A DNA stretch of 64,000 nucleotides from Flavobacteriales bacterium (GTDB lineage: Bacteria; Bacteroidota; Bacteroidia; Flavobacteriales; UBA7312), in contig JADHMO010000002.1 of NCBI GenBank assembly GCA_016779995.1, positions 173,558-237,557 of the forward strand. Reading direction: 5' to 3'. The position numbers and the translations under genes were made by a program. Below the pieces are notes generated by a model that saw only the letters and a list, made by a program, of their open reading frames with translations, was not told the origin of the DNA and made no database searches. This document shows, piece after piece, positions 33,649 to 43,266 of the stretch (positions are counted from its first letter, which is position 1; each line of letters opens with the position of its first letter).

Positions 33649-34707
33649 ATGATAAAAAGAAAACTCTCACAATTTAATTTTGATTTACCAGAAGAGCTTT
33701 TAGCAGAAAGACCTGCTTACAACCGAGACGAATCTCGACTAATGGTAGTCAATAGAAAAACAGGTGAAATCGAACATAGACAATTTAAAGATTTGGTGGA
33801 CTATTTCGATGAAGGTGATGTTATGATTTTCAACGATACCAAAGTTTTTCCTGCTAGAATGTATGGCAACAAAGAAAAGACTGGTGCTAGAATAGAAGTC
33901 TTTTTATTAAGAGAATTAAATAAAGAAAATTTATTGTGGGACGTATTGGTAGATCCTGCTCGTAAAATAAGAATTGGTAATAAGTTATATTTTGGCGAAG
34001 ACGATAGTTTAGTGGCAGAAGTTATTGACAACACCACTTCTAGAGGAAGAACCTTACGTTTTCTTTACGACGGAAGTTATGAAGAGTTTAGAGAAAAACT
34101 CAAAGATCTTGGCGAAACTCCATTACCAAAATACATCAAAAGAGAGCCAGACGCTGAAGACGAAGAACGCTATCAAACCATCTATGCTAAAACAGAAGGT
34201 GCCGTAGCAGCACCAACAGCAGGATTGCACTTCAGTCGTGAACTTATGAAGCGATTAGAAATCAAAGGGCTTGAGTTTGCTAACCTTACCCTTCACATTG
34301 GGCTAGGTACTTTTAGACCAGTAGAGGTAGAGGATTTAAGTAAGCACAAAATGGACTCTGAAGAAGTTATCATTAGCGAAGAAACGACAAATATTATTAA
34401 TACAGGCATCAATGAAAAAAGAAGAGTTTGTGCCGTTGGGACAACCTCTATGAGAGCTATTGAAACATCAGTAACTACTCAAGGACTAATGACTCCTTTT
34501 AAAGGGTGGACTAATAAATTTATTTACCCTCCTTACGATTTCAATATTGCCAATTGCATGATTACCAACTTCCACACTCCAAAATCTACCTTATTAATGA
34601 TGGTTAGTGCTTTTGGAGGTCACGATTTAGTAATGAAGGCTTACGAAGAAGCTATTAAGGAGAAGTACAATTTCTTCTCTTATGGTGATGCCATGCTGAT
34701 ATTATAA
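33649..34707 (+). CDS. queA: S-adenosylmethionine:tRNA ribosyltransferase-isomerase
   Basis: Transfers and rearranges the ribosyl part of SAM to 7-aminomethyl-deazaguanine in tRNA, giving epoxyqueuosine. 352 residues, family-typical. [20 protein letters not shown] at the N-terminus, [20 protein letters not shown], the signature [13 protein letters not shown] near 184-196, [16 protein letters not shown] and the C-terminal [19 protein letters not shown]. It is followed 2 nt later by ispD. Confidence 0.96.
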   Translation: MIKRKLSQFNFDLPEELLAERPAYNRDESRLMVVNRKTGEIEHRQFKDLVDYFDEGDVMIFNDTKVFPARMYGNKEKTGARIEVFLLRELNKENLLWDVLVDPARKIRIGNKLYFGEDDSLVAEVIDNTTSRGRTLRFLYDGSYEEFREKLKDLGETPLPKYIKREPDAEDEERYQTIYAKTEGAVAAPTAGLHFSRELMKRLEIKGLEFANLTLHIGLGTFRPVEVEDLSKHKMDSEEVIISEETTNIINTGINEKRRVCAVGTTSMRAIETSVTTQGLMTPFKGWTNKFIYPPYDFNIANCMITNFHTPKSTLLMMVSAFGGHDLVMKAYEEAIKEKYNFFSYGDAMLIL

Positions 34708-34709
34708 CA

Positions 34710-35384
34710 GTGAAACAATATATTATCATAGTTGCTGGGGGTAGCGGAAGCCGAATGGGTTCTTCTATCCCTAAGCAGTTTTTAGACCTCAACTCTAAAC
34801 CCATTTTGATGCATACCATTGAAAAAATGCACCAAAGTTTAGCTCATTCTGAAATCATTTTAGCACTACCAAAATCTGAGTTCGACACTTGGAAAAAACT
34901 TTGTCAAGAACACCAATTTAAAGTGAATCATCAAGTTGTTGAAGGCGGTAACACACGCTTTGAATCAGTAAGTAATGCTTTGAAAAAAGTCAATGAACAA
35001 TCTGTTGTTGCCATACACGACGGCGTTCGTCCCTTAGTTAAAACTAGCGTGGTGAAGGAATGTATGCAGACAGCACAAGAGAAAGGAACTGCAATTCCAG
35101 TCATAGCCATTGAAGAAAGCTTAAGACAAAAAACCGATAGCGGAAGTGTTATTGTAAATAGGGACGAATTCCTTATTGTTCAAACTCCTCAATGTTTTAG
35201 TAGTGAGCTTTTGCTAAAAGCCTACCAACAAGACTATTCGCCTACATTTACTGATGACGCTTCAGTTGTAGAAGCTATGGGGATAGAGATACAACTTATT
35301 CAAGGCAATAAAGAAAACATCAAAATCACAACGCCAGAAGACTTAAAGAAAGCTCAAGTTTATATCAATTTAATGTCAGAATAA
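34710..35384 (+). CDS. ispD: 2-C-methyl-D-erythritol 4-phosphate cytidylyltransferase
   Basis: Third enzyme of the MEP pathway, using CTP. 224 residues, GTG start 2 nt after queA. IIVAGGSGSRMGSSIPKQFL (CTP-binding loop, 5-24), HDGVRPLV (about 108-115), TPQCF and the C-terminal TDDASVVEAMG and GNKENIKITTPEDL. Works in the same pathway as IspG in this window. Its last 9 nt overlap the 3' end of the convergent amidohydrolase gene. Confidence 0.94.
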   Translation: MKQYIIIVAGGSGSRMGSSIPKQFLDLNSKPILMHTIEKMHQSLAHSEIILALPKSEFDTWKKLCQEHQFKVNHQVVEGGNTRFESVSNALKKVNEQSVVAIHDGVRPLVKTSVVKECMQTAQEKGTAIPVIAIEESLRQKTDSGSVIVNRDEFLIVQTPQCFSSELLLKAYQQDYSPTFTDDASVVEAMGIEIQLIQGNKENIKITTPEDLKKAQVYINLMSE

Positions 35385-36509
35385 CTTTTTAACTTGACTA
35401 TCTGCTGTTAACTTACCATCTACGATATGATTGATGTAATTGATGCCAGGCATTTTACCTTTTTGAAAAGTTCCTAAAGCATCAAGTCCAAGAAATTCAG
35501 CCCCGTTTTTACAAGCCCATTCCATCAATAACTCTAAAGAAACATGAGCTTGTATCGTTTTCATTTCTTCCAAAATAGATAGCGTATCGTTAGATGCTAA
35601 ACTATCTGTTCCAATCGTCATTTTAGCTTGAGCATCTACAAACTGTTGATAGTTAGGCAATTGATTTTCTATGTATAAATTAGCTTTGGGGCAAGTACAC
35701 CAATAAAGTTTGTCAAAATTAGATATGGCCTCTAACATATCATCTTCTTTGGTAAAGGTGTTATGCACTAATAAAATAGGAGCATCTGGCAGTAAAGGAA
35801 GGGTACTTTGAAGAGCAGTCTTACCAGTGTATTTGAAAAAGTCTTTAGCAATAAGTTGTGACAACAATTGACCACTACCAGTCAAAAACATAGTATCCTC
35901 TTCAGGCGTTTCTTGACTGTGAATACTAATAATTTCTCCCTTATTGTGATGTCTAATCTTTTCGAAAAGTGGCAAAGAAACCGAATAGTTAGCGTGGGGT
36001 GTCAAAGAGTTGGGTGTGCTACATTCTTGGCTTAGTTTCAGTCCTCGTTCAAATACTTCTGCAGCTTTATGGGGGTTAGATGCAAATAATTCGATGAAGG
36101 TATAATAGTATATGGCACTATTAGCTTTTGTAGAAAAGGAATCTGCTGTATTACTGATGTCTGCTACAGCCACAATGCCATTATTATACATCTGTCTATC
36201 TGCTAACTTTAAGGCATCGTCTTTTCGTCGCTGACTAGCCTTTCTAATTTGACCTATAGAGTTAATAAAATGTGGTAATCCTGTTTTTGGGGCTAACTCA
36301 CCCTGCAAGTGTGACAACTCTAAATGACAATGGGTATTGATAAATCCGGGGCAAAGAGCACCTCTAAAATATTCTAACTTAGCACCATCTATCTGCAACT
36401 TATTCTCTAGTAAATCTACAATTCTTCCCTCATCATCGACGACCAAAACACCATCATAAATGGGACTAGAAAAAGCCGTAAAAATGATATCTGATGTTAA
36501 GTAGCGCAT
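35376..36509 (-). CDS. Amidohydrolase family protein (deaminase/chlorohydrolase-like)
   Basis: 377 residues. The metal-dependent hydrolase fold shows GFINTHCHLELSHLQG (HxH metal site near 57-59), ISIHSQETPEED (about 197), LLVHNTF (about 248) and GTDSLASNDTLSILEEM (metal Asp about 300). The closest relatives by pattern are cytosine, aminofutalosine or SAH deaminases and chlorohydrolases. The substrate cannot be decided. It is divergent from rlmN, and its start codon forms one end of a perfect 39-bp palindrome that also contains its -7 box. Confidence 0.8.
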   Translation of the reverse strand: MRYLTSDIIFTAFSSPIYDGVLVVDDEGRIVDLLENKLQIDGAKLEYFRGALCPGFINTHCHLELSHLQGELAPKTGLPHFINSIGQIRKASQRRKDDALKLADRQMYNNGIVAVADISNTADSFSTKANSAIYYYTFIELFASNPHKAAEVFERGLKLSQECSTPNSLTPHANYSVSLPLFEKIRHHNKGEIISIHSQETPEEDTMFLTGSGQLLSQLIAKDFFKYTGKTALQSTLPLLPDAPILLVHNTFTKEDDMLEAISNFDKLYWCTCPKANLYIENQLPNYQQFVDAQAKMTIGTDSLASNDTLSILEEMKTIQAHVSLELLMEWACKNGAEFLGLDALGTFQKGKMPGINYINHIVDGKLTADSQVKKLF

Positions 36510-36545
36510 AGAGCGTACAAAGATAGTATCTTTGTACGCTCTATG
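36507..36545. promoter_or_regulatory. Perfect 39-bp palindromic divergent promoter
   Basis: Half site 36507-36525 is the exact reverse complement of 36527-36545, around the single base G36526. Each half starts with a start codon: CAT at 36507-36509 for the amidohydrolase and ATG at 36543-36545 for rlmN. Each also contains the -7 box TATCTTTG (minus strand 36518-36525, plus strand 36527-36534). The symmetry stops at the start codons. Each box ends 8 nt before its ATG, so both messages should have almost no leader, and both genes should have equal core promoters. Confidence 0.85.
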
Positions 36546-37592
36546 TCTTTAGATAAAAAAAATATTCGCACACTTACTCTTGACGAACTTAAGGGCTTTT
36601 TCAAAGAGAATAATATGCCAATGTTTCGAGCCAAACAAGTATATGAATGGCTATGGAAAAAGTCGGTATCTTCCTTTGAAGAGATGCGTAATGTTTCTAA
36701 AGAAACTATTCAATTGTTAGATGAGCACTTTGTTATTCTACACGCCAAAATTACAGAATCACAAAAAAGTGCTGACCGCACCATAAAATCTGCTTTTGGT
36801 CTTTACGACAATAATAATGTTGAAGGGGTTTTAATCCCTACCAAAAGTAGAATGACAGCTTGTATATCTTCTCAAGTAGGTTGTAGTTTAACATGTAAAT
36901 TTTGTGCTACTGGCAAACTAGATAGATTAAGGAATTTAAATGCTGATGAGATTTACGACCAAGTATTTATGCTAAACGAACAAGCCCTAAGCAATTACAA
37001 TCAAAAGTTGAGTAATATTGTTTATATGGGTATGGGCGAACCCCTCCTAAACTATAGAAATGTTCTTGAGTCAATCGATAAAATCACCTCGACAGATGGA
37101 CTTGGTATGTCGCCCAAACGTATTACAGTTTCTACTGCTGGAATAGCAAAGCTGATAAAAAAGCTAGGCGACGATGAAGTCAAATTTAATCTGGCACTTT
37201 CCTTACACGCTGCTAATGATAAGAAGCGTGACTATATAATGCCTATTAATGAACAAAATTCCTTAGATGCATTAAAAGACGCCATTATCTATTTTTATGA
37301 AAAAACACAAACAAGAATAACCTACGAATACATCATTTTCAAGGACTTTAATGATGAAATTAGCGATGCCCAAGAACTTGCTAGCTTTGCAAAAATTACG
37401 CCCTGTAAAATCAATATTATTGAATATAACCCTATTGACGATGGCGAATTTCAACAAGCCAATAGAGAAAAAGTAGATGCTTTTGTTAGCTATCTAGAAA
37501 GCAAAAACCTTATTGTAAACGTCAGGAGAAGTCGAGGAAAAGACATAGACGCCGCTTGTGGTCAACTTGCCAATAAACTCGTAAAATCCTAG
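36543..37592 (+). CDS. rlmN: 23S rRNA (adenine2503-C2)/tRNA methyltransferase RlmN
   Basis: Radical-SAM enzyme making 2-methyladenosine at A2503 of 23S rRNA and A37 of some tRNAs. 349 residues. CxxxCxxC cluster in GCSLTCKFCATGKL (about 119-132), GMGEPLLNY, SLHAANDKKRDYIMPIN and the C-terminal catalytic Cys in DAACGQL (about 341). The start codon is inside the palindromic promoter. The gene downstream has its own -7 box directly after the rlmN stop. Confidence 0.95.
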   Translation: MSLDKKNIRTLTLDELKGFFKENNMPMFRAKQVYEWLWKKSVSSFEEMRNVSKETIQLLDEHFVILHAKITESQKSADRTIKSAFGLYDNNNVEGVLIPTKSRMTACISSQVGCSLTCKFCATGKLDRLRNLNADEIYDQVFMLNEQALSNYNQKLSNIVYMGMGEPLLNYRNVLESIDKITSTDGLGMSPKRITVSTAGIAKLIKKLGDDEVKFNLALSLHAANDKKRDYIMPINEQNSLDALKDAIIYFYEKTQTRITYEYIIFKDFNDEISDAQELASFAKITPCKINIIEYNPIDDGEFQQANREKVDAFVSYLESKNLIVNVRRSRGKDIDAACGQLANKLVKS

Positions 37593-37600
37593 TATCTTTG
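37593..37600 (+). promoter_or_regulatory. -7 box of the polyprenyl synthetase gene
   Basis: TATCTTTG directly after the rlmN stop codon, 23 nt before the ATG at 37624. Confidence 0.55.
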
Positions 37601-37623
37601 TACCCCCCTTCTAAATACTTTAG

Positions 37624-38598
37624 ATGAACAGCATAAAAGAGATTAAAAAGCCCATTCAACAAGAGATGCTCATGTTTGAAAAGAAGTTTAAAGACTCCTT
37701 AAATAGCAAGGTACCTCTTTTAGATAAAATATTACACTATATCGTAAAACGTAAGGGTAAGCAAATGCGTCCAATGTTTGTTTTTCTTAGCGGCAAACTT
37801 TTTGGTGAAATCAACGAGAGCAGTTTCAGAGCAGCCTCACTCATTGAACTTTTACATACAGCCACATTAGTACACGACGACGTTATTGACGATGCCAATA
37901 TGCGAAGAGGATTTTTCTCTATAAATGCCCTTTGGAAAAATAAAATTGCAGTACTTGTTGGAGATTATCTCTTATCTAAAGGCTTACTTATGTCTTTAGA
38001 AAATGAAGAATACGACTTATTACAGATTGTTTCTAAAGCAGTCAAAGAAATGAGTGAAGGAGAGCTTTTACAAATAGAAAAAGCCCGTAAACTTGACATC
38101 GAAGAAGACGTATATTTTGAAATTATCAGACAAAAAACAGCAACACTCATTGCGGCTTGTTGTGCTAGTGGTGCTGTGGCTGCCAAGCAAGACCAAGAAA
38201 CTGTCGAGCGTATGCGAAAATTTGGAGAGCTCATAGGTATCGCTTTTCAGATGAAAGACGACCTATTCGATTACTACAACGAAGATGTTATAGGCAAACC
38301 CACAGGTATTGATATCAAAGAGCAAAAGATGACTTTACCTCTTATCTATGCCCTAAGAAATTGCGATAGAAAACAAAAGAAGTTCATTATTCAAACTGTA
38401 AAAAATCACAATACCAATACTGCGCGAGTTTCTGAGGTACTAGATATAGTTAAAAAAAGTGGCGGGATAAACTATACAATTGAGAAAATGAAATCCTACC
38501 AAGAAGAAGCCTTGAGTTTGTTGAAAACTTTTGATGACAATGAAAGCCGAAAGTCTTTAGAACTTTTAGTAAATTTCGTCATCGAAAGAAAGAAATGA
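37624..38598 (+). CDS. Polyprenyl diphosphate synthase (trans, IspB-like)
   Basis: 324 residues. Extends allylic diphosphates with isopentenyl diphosphate to make the side chain of menaquinone or a related quinone. GKQMRPMFVFLSGKLFG, first Asp-rich motif HDDVIDDANMRRG (near 85-97), KTATLIAACCASGA and second Asp-rich motif FQMKDDLFDYYNED (about 210-223) are visible. Chain length cannot be fixed by eye; octaprenyl or heptaprenyl is usual in Bacteroidota. Its stop overlaps the dnaG start by 4 nt. Confidence 0.9.
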   Translation: MNSIKEIKKPIQQEMLMFEKKFKDSLNSKVPLLDKILHYIVKRKGKQMRPMFVFLSGKLFGEINESSFRAASLIELLHTATLVHDDVIDDANMRRGFFSINALWKNKIAVLVGDYLLSKGLLMSLENEEYDLLQIVSKAVKEMSEGELLQIEKARKLDIEEDVYFEIIRQKTATLIAACCASGAVAAKQDQETVERMRKFGELIGIAFQMKDDLFDYYNEDVIGKPTGIDIKEQKMTLPLIYALRNCDRKQKKFIIQTVKNHNTNTARVSEVLDIVKKSGGINYTIEKMKSYQEEALSLLKTFDDNESRKSLELLVNFVIERKK

Positions 38599-40511
38599 TT
38601 CCAAAGGAAACCATAGATACCATTTTTGAAACAGCCCGAATAGAAGAGGTTGTTGGAGACTTTGTTACTCTGAAAAAAAGAGGCGCAAATATGCTCGGTA
38701 ATTGTCCCTTTCACGACGAAAAAACTCCTTCTTTTACCGTTTCTCCTACTAAAAATATTTATAAGTGTTTCGGCTGTGGTAAAGGTGGACATGCTGTGAA
38801 CTTCGTTATGGAAATTGATCAGCTATCTTATCCCGAGGCTCTCAAATATATCGCCAAAAAGTACAATATTGAAGTTCCAGAAGAGGAGCAAACCCCTGAG
38901 CAGATAGAGAAATCTAACCTAAGAGAAAGTTTATTTATCGTTAATTCATTCGCCAATGATTACTTTCAGAATAGCTTACATAAAACCGTGGAAGGTAAAG
39001 CCGTAGGCTTAAGCTACTTCAAAGAACGAGGTCTTTCGGAAGAAATGATAAATAAATTTCAGTTGGGCTACAATCCTGACAGTTGGGACGCTTTTACAAA
39101 GTCTGCGCTAGAATCATCCTATAAGCAAGAATATTTAGAAAAAACAGGCTTAAGTATTTTCAAAGAAGACAAGGCTTTTGATAGGTTTAAAGGGCGAATT
39201 ATTTTCCCCATTCATAGCATTTCAGGTAGAATACTCGGCTTTGGTGGACGAGCCCTTAAAAAAGATGAAAAGGCAAAATACCTCAACTCTCCAGAAAGTG
39301 AGATTTATCACAAAGGGAAAGTCTTGTATGGTATGCACTTCTCCAAGTCTGCCATAGTAAAAAATGACAATTGCTTAATCGTTGAAGGCTATACAGATGT
39401 TATATCCATGCATCAATCGGGCATAGAAAATGTGGTAGCATCATCTGGCACCGCTCTTGGCTCAGAACAAGTAAAACTGATTGGTCGATATACCAAAAAC
39501 ATTACCCTTCTATTCGACTCTGATAATGCAGGAATTAAGGCTGCCACAAAAGCCATTGACCTAATACATGCCGAAAGCATGACCGTCAAAGTAGCACTTT
39601 TACCAGAAGGCGAAGACCCCGATAGTTATGCCAAAAAATATGGAGGAGAAGGACTAACCAATTACATCAATGAACAAGCTCAAGATTTCATAGAGTTCAA
39701 AATTAACTTACTAGATGAAAAAAGTAAAAATGACCCCATCAAAAAAGTAAATCTCATTAGTGAAATTATGCAATCTATTGCTAAAATTCCTGATGGTATT
39801 ACTAGGGAGGTTTACATTGACAAATGCAGTAAGCTATTAGAAATTGGAAAGCAAGAATTAGATAATAAAGTACACGAGCTAATTCATAAAGATAAAGCTG
39901 CTAATAAAATACAAAGTGAAGTAGTCAATAAAGTAGAAGATACCGCTACCCCTACAAAAAACCCTACTAAGTCAGAATTTCAAGAAAAGGACGTTATTCG
40001 CTTTATGTTACAATATGGCGATTACCAGATAAATCCTTACGACGAACAGACAAAAACTACTGAAGAAGATAAAATTTATGTCATACAATATATTTTGATT
40101 GAGTTTAAAGACGAAAACCTTTTTTCAAACCCCAATTACGCATTAATCTATAAAACATACGAAGAAGCTATAAATCAAGGTACACTGTTAACAGAAGAAT
40201 ATTTTACTCAACATAAAAATCCTGTTATTTCTCAAGTTGCTGTTGATATTATTAGCAATCAACATTCCATAAGTGAGAAATGGAAAAAACACGGCATTTA
40301 TACAGAAACTGAAGAAATGCAGTTAAAAAAAGCGGTTGACACAGCCATTTATTCTCTTAAAATTGCCAAAATATCAGAACTCATAGAGACTAAAAACATA
40401 GAGTTATCTAAGGAAGACAATGATGATACAAACCTACTTGTTGAAATCAACAATATGTTGAAAATTAAACGAGAAATTTCTGAAAAACTAGGTAGAATTG
40501 TCTTAAGGTAA
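38595..40511 (+). CDS. dnaG: DNA primase
   Basis: Synthesises RNA primers for replication. 638 residues. N-terminal zinc ribbon (CPFHDEKTPSFTVSP then YKCFGCGKGG, about 36-65), DnaG catalytic core with the TOPRIM motifs (LIVEGYTDVISMHQ about 260; LLFDSDNAG about 312), and a C-terminal helicase-interacting region rich in Lys/Glu. Overlaps the upstream synthase by 4 nt and the convergent recJ 3' end by 9 nt. Confidence 0.95.
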   Translation: MIPKETIDTIFETARIEEVVGDFVTLKKRGANMLGNCPFHDEKTPSFTVSPTKNIYKCFGCGKGGHAVNFVMEIDQLSYPEALKYIAKKYNIEVPEEEQTPEQIEKSNLRESLFIVNSFANDYFQNSLHKTVEGKAVGLSYFKERGLSEEMINKFQLGYNPDSWDAFTKSALESSYKQEYLEKTGLSIFKEDKAFDRFKGRIIFPIHSISGRILGFGGRALKKDEKAKYLNSPESEIYHKGKVLYGMHFSKSAIVKNDNCLIVEGYTDVISMHQSGIENVVASSGTALGSEQVKLIGRYTKNITLLFDSDNAGIKAATKAIDLIHAESMTVKVALLPEGEDPDSYAKKYGGEGLTNYINEQAQDFIEFKINLLDEKSKNDPIKKVNLISEIMQSIAKIPDGITREVYIDKCSKLLEIGKQELDNKVHELIHKDKAANKIQSEVVNKVEDTATPTKNPTKSEFQEKDVIRFMLQYGDYQINPYDEQTKTTEEDKIYVIQYILIEFKDENLFSNPNYALIYKTYEEAINQGTLLTEEYFTQHKNPVISQVAVDIISNQHSISEKWKKHGIYTETEEMQLKKAVDTAIYSLKIAKISELIETKNIELSKEDNDDTNLLVEINNMLKIKREISEKLGRIVLR

Positions 40512-42206
40512 GGTGTTGTTCCTGATATCTTTAATTCTCAATTGAAGGTTAGAATTACCATTCCATTCATTTAAATCCAAAACAAAACAAACATCAAAAG
40601 GTTGCTTGTCCTTTATAGTAGAAAAATAGTCAGACATGCCAAAGCCTATCCCGTCCAATGTCTTTGAATTATGGTTATCAGTAATGGCCAATTTGAGGTG
40701 GTTTTTATCTTGTCCTATTACACGTCCAGAACCATTATCAATGACTCCTTTTGTCATAAAAACAGGTCTGCTATTTGAAGGCCCAAAAGGAGCCATTTGT
40801 TCAATAATTCGATGCGTTTTCATAGTAATATCTTCCATAGACATTTCGAGGTCAATATAAATCTTTGGGGTTTGCATCTCTGCAGTAATGGTAGAGCTTA
40901 CCACATCTTCAAAACGTTGAATAAAAGCAGTAAGGTTTTCTTTTTTTAATGTCAATCCTGCGGCATATTTATGACCCCCAAATTGCTCTAATAAATCTGA
41001 ACAAGCATCAATAGCTTCATAAACATCAAAACCACTTACCGAACGAGCTGAGCCCGTTAATTTGCCATTACTTTCAGTTAAAACAATTGTGGGTCTGTAA
41101 TGTGTTTCTATAAGTCTTGAAGCTACTATACCAACTACTCCTTTATGCCATTTATCACTACAAACTACTGTTGAATAAGCATTTGGCACTATCATAGCTA
41201 AAGCCTCTTGTGTAATGCTTTTGTCTAATTCTTTTCTAGTAATGTTATGGTTATCAATATAATCTGCTTTTTCTTTTGCTATTGAAAAGTCCTGTTGTAC
41301 AAGTAACTCTACCGCCTTATTGCCATGCTCTATTCTACCAGCCGCATTGATTCTTGGAGCTAAGCCAAATACAACATCGGAAATGTTAAAGGTCTCTTTT
41401 CTATTGGCAACATCCATTAGGGCTTTCAATCCAATTCTTGGACTAGCATTGAGTTGTTGCAACCCATAAAAAGAAAGCACTCGGTTTTCATCAATCATAG
41501 GTACAATATCAGCAGCTATACTAACCACCACTAAATCTAAAAGTGGCACTAATTCTTCAAAAGGTAAATTGTATTGTTGATGATAAGCTTGTGCTAATTT
41601 AAACCCCACACCACACCCACAAAGCTCTTTAAAAGGATAATCACAATCGCTTCTTTTAGGGTCTAAAACAGCTACAGCTAAAGGCAAAGTATCTCCTGGT
41701 CTGTGATGGTCACAAATGATAAAATCAATGTCTTTAGTTTTGGCGTAAGCCACTTTTTCAACAGCTTTAACTCCACAATCTAAGCATACAATTAATGAGA
41801 AATTATTGCTTTTAGCATAATCTATACCCTTATATGAAACACCATAACCTTCATCGTATCTATCAGGAATGTAATATTCTACATACTTACATTTTTCCTT
41901 TAAAAAAAGATACATCAATGAAACGGCAGTAGTTCCATCTACGTCATAGTCGCCATAGACAAGAATCTTTTCATCACTACTTATAGCCCTATGCAGACGC
42001 TCCACAGCTTTATCCATATCCTTCATCAAAAAAGGATTGTAAAGGTCTGATAATTGTGGTCTAAAAAATTGTTTGGCTTCCTCAAAAGTTTTTATCCCTC
42101 TTTGAGCAAGTAAAGTAGCAACAAGTTCAGAAACTCCTAGACTTTCTTGTAAAGCACATACAATGTCCTTGTCAGGTAAAGCTTTTAAAGTCCACAAATT
42201 TTGCAT
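40503..42206 (-). CDS. recJ: Single-stranded-DNA-specific exonuclease RecJ
   Basis: 5'-3' exonuclease of recombination and mismatch repair. 567 residues. DHH phosphoesterase motifs: VYGDYDVDGTTAVSLMYLF (about 79-97), CLDCGV, ICDHHRPGDTLPLA (about 157-170), then GFKLAQAYHQ, INAAGRIEHGNKAVELL and the DHHA1 motif GGHKYAAGLTL (about 395). The C-terminal OB domain is visible from about 455. Ends 3' to 3' with dnaG, and lies 1 nt after the aro/CM gene upstream on its strand. Confidence 0.94.
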   Translation of the reverse strand: MQNLWTLKALPDKDIVCALQESLGVSELVATLLAQRGIKTFEEAKQFFRPQLSDLYNPFLMKDMDKAVERLHRAISSDEKILVYGDYDVDGTTAVSLMYLFLKEKCKYVEYYIPDRYDEGYGVSYKGIDYAKSNNFSLIVCLDCGVKAVEKVAYAKTKDIDFIICDHHRPGDTLPLAVAVLDPKRSDCDYPFKELCGCGVGFKLAQAYHQQYNLPFEELVPLLDLVVVSIAADIVPMIDENRVLSFYGLQQLNASPRIGLKALMDVANRKETFNISDVVFGLAPRINAAGRIEHGNKAVELLVQQDFSIAKEKADYIDNHNITRKELDKSITQEALAMIVPNAYSTVVCSDKWHKGVVGIVASRLIETHYRPTIVLTESNGKLTGSARSVSGFDVYEAIDACSDLLEQFGGHKYAAGLTLKKENLTAFIQRFEDVVSSTITAEMQTPKIYIDLEMSMEDITMKTHRIIEQMAPFGPSNSRPVFMTKGVIDNGSGRVIGQDKNHLKLAITDNHNSKTLDGIGFGMSDYFSTIKDKQPFDVCFVLDLNEWNGNSNLQLRIKDIRNNTLP

Positions 42207-42207
42207 G

Positions 42208-43266
42208 TCACTTATTTAAAATATGAGTTTGAGTAAGAACAGAATGTTTATGAATAAGTTCAAATAATTCGCCAATCATTTGAGGGTCTAAATTGATGTC
42301 ACGCCCCCAGTCTTTTCTAGATTTTAGTATTTCGAACCAACGTTCTATCTGTAATATAGTGACTGCATTTTCTTTTTTGTAACGACCTATCTCTTTTACT
42401 ATTTCGGTTCTTTGACCTACAATATCGACCAACTTTTTATCAATAGCATCAATTTCTGAGCGTAGGTTGTTGAGTAATGTTCTGAACTCAGTATTGGGAT
42501 TGGTTGAAGATCTCAAAATTAGATTATCCAATAAAACACCTAATTCTTTGGGCGTAATTTGTTGTTGTGCATCGCTTAATGCAAGGCTTGGATTGTAGTG
42601 AGTTTCTATCATGAGTCCGTCCATGTTCAAGTCCATAGCTGTCTGCGAAACTTCACTTAACATTTGTGGTGCTCCAGAAATATGGCTAGGATCACAAATA
42701 ATTGAGAGTTCAGGCACTAGACGCTTGAGTTTAATGGGGATTTCCCATTTTGGCTCATTCCGAAATGCTGATTTTTCTAAGGTGAAAAAGCCACGATGAA
42801 TAGCCGATAATTGACTTACACCAACTTGACTCAGTCTCTCAATAGCACCTATCCATAAGCTCAACTCTGGATGTAAAGGATTTTTAATCATGACCTTAAC
42901 ATCAACACCTCTTAAAGCCTCTGCTATTTCTTGAACATAAAAGGGATTGACCGTTGTTCTTGCTCCAAGCCACAATACGTCTATATCAGCTTTTAAACAC
43001 GCTTCAACATGCCGAGCATTTGCAACTTCTGTGGCTACTTTCAATGGGGTTTCTTGTTTCACCACTTTTAACCATTCTAAAGCCTTGTTCCCAACACCTT
43101 CAAATGAATTAGGACGTGTTCGGGGCTTCCAAATCCCTGCTCTAAAAATGGTTGCTTTATCTTCTAACCCTTTTGCAGTAGCTAATAGCTGCTCTTGACT
43201 TTCTGCACTACAAGGTCCAGCAATAATAAGTGGCTTTTTAAACTCTTGTTTTTTTATCTCTATCAT
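42208..43266 (-). CDS. Bifunctional DAHP synthase / chorismate mutase type II
   Basis: 352 residues. N-terminal KDO8P/DAHP synthase-like domain (PLIIAGPCSAESQEQL about 14-29; GIWKPRTRPNSFEGVG about 44-59; IICDPSHISGAP about 190), catalysing condensation of PEP and erythrose-4-phosphate. The C-terminal chorismate mutase helices cover about 262-350 (LRSEIDAIDKKLVDIVGQR, then VKEIGRYKKENAV). The fusion lets prephenate-branch activity control the shikimate entry step and is common in Bacteroidota. It lies between recJ and rsmI with 0-1 nt gaps. Confidence 0.92.
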   Translation of the reverse strand: MIEIKKQEFKKPLIIAGPCSAESQEQLLATAKGLEDKATIFRAGIWKPRTRPNSFEGVGNKALEWLKVVKQETPLKVATEVANARHVEACLKADIDVLWLGARTTVNPFYVQEIAEALRGVDVKVMIKNPLHPELSLWIGAIERLSQVGVSQLSAIHRGFFTLEKSAFRNEPKWEIPIKLKRLVPELSIICDPSHISGAPQMLSEVSQTAMDLNMDGLMIETHYNPSLALSDAQQQITPKELGVLLDNLILRSSTNPNTEFRTLLNNLRSEIDAIDKKLVDIVGQRTEIVKEIGRYKKENAVTILQIERWFEILKSRKDWGRDINLDPQMIGELFELIHKHSVLTQTHILNK

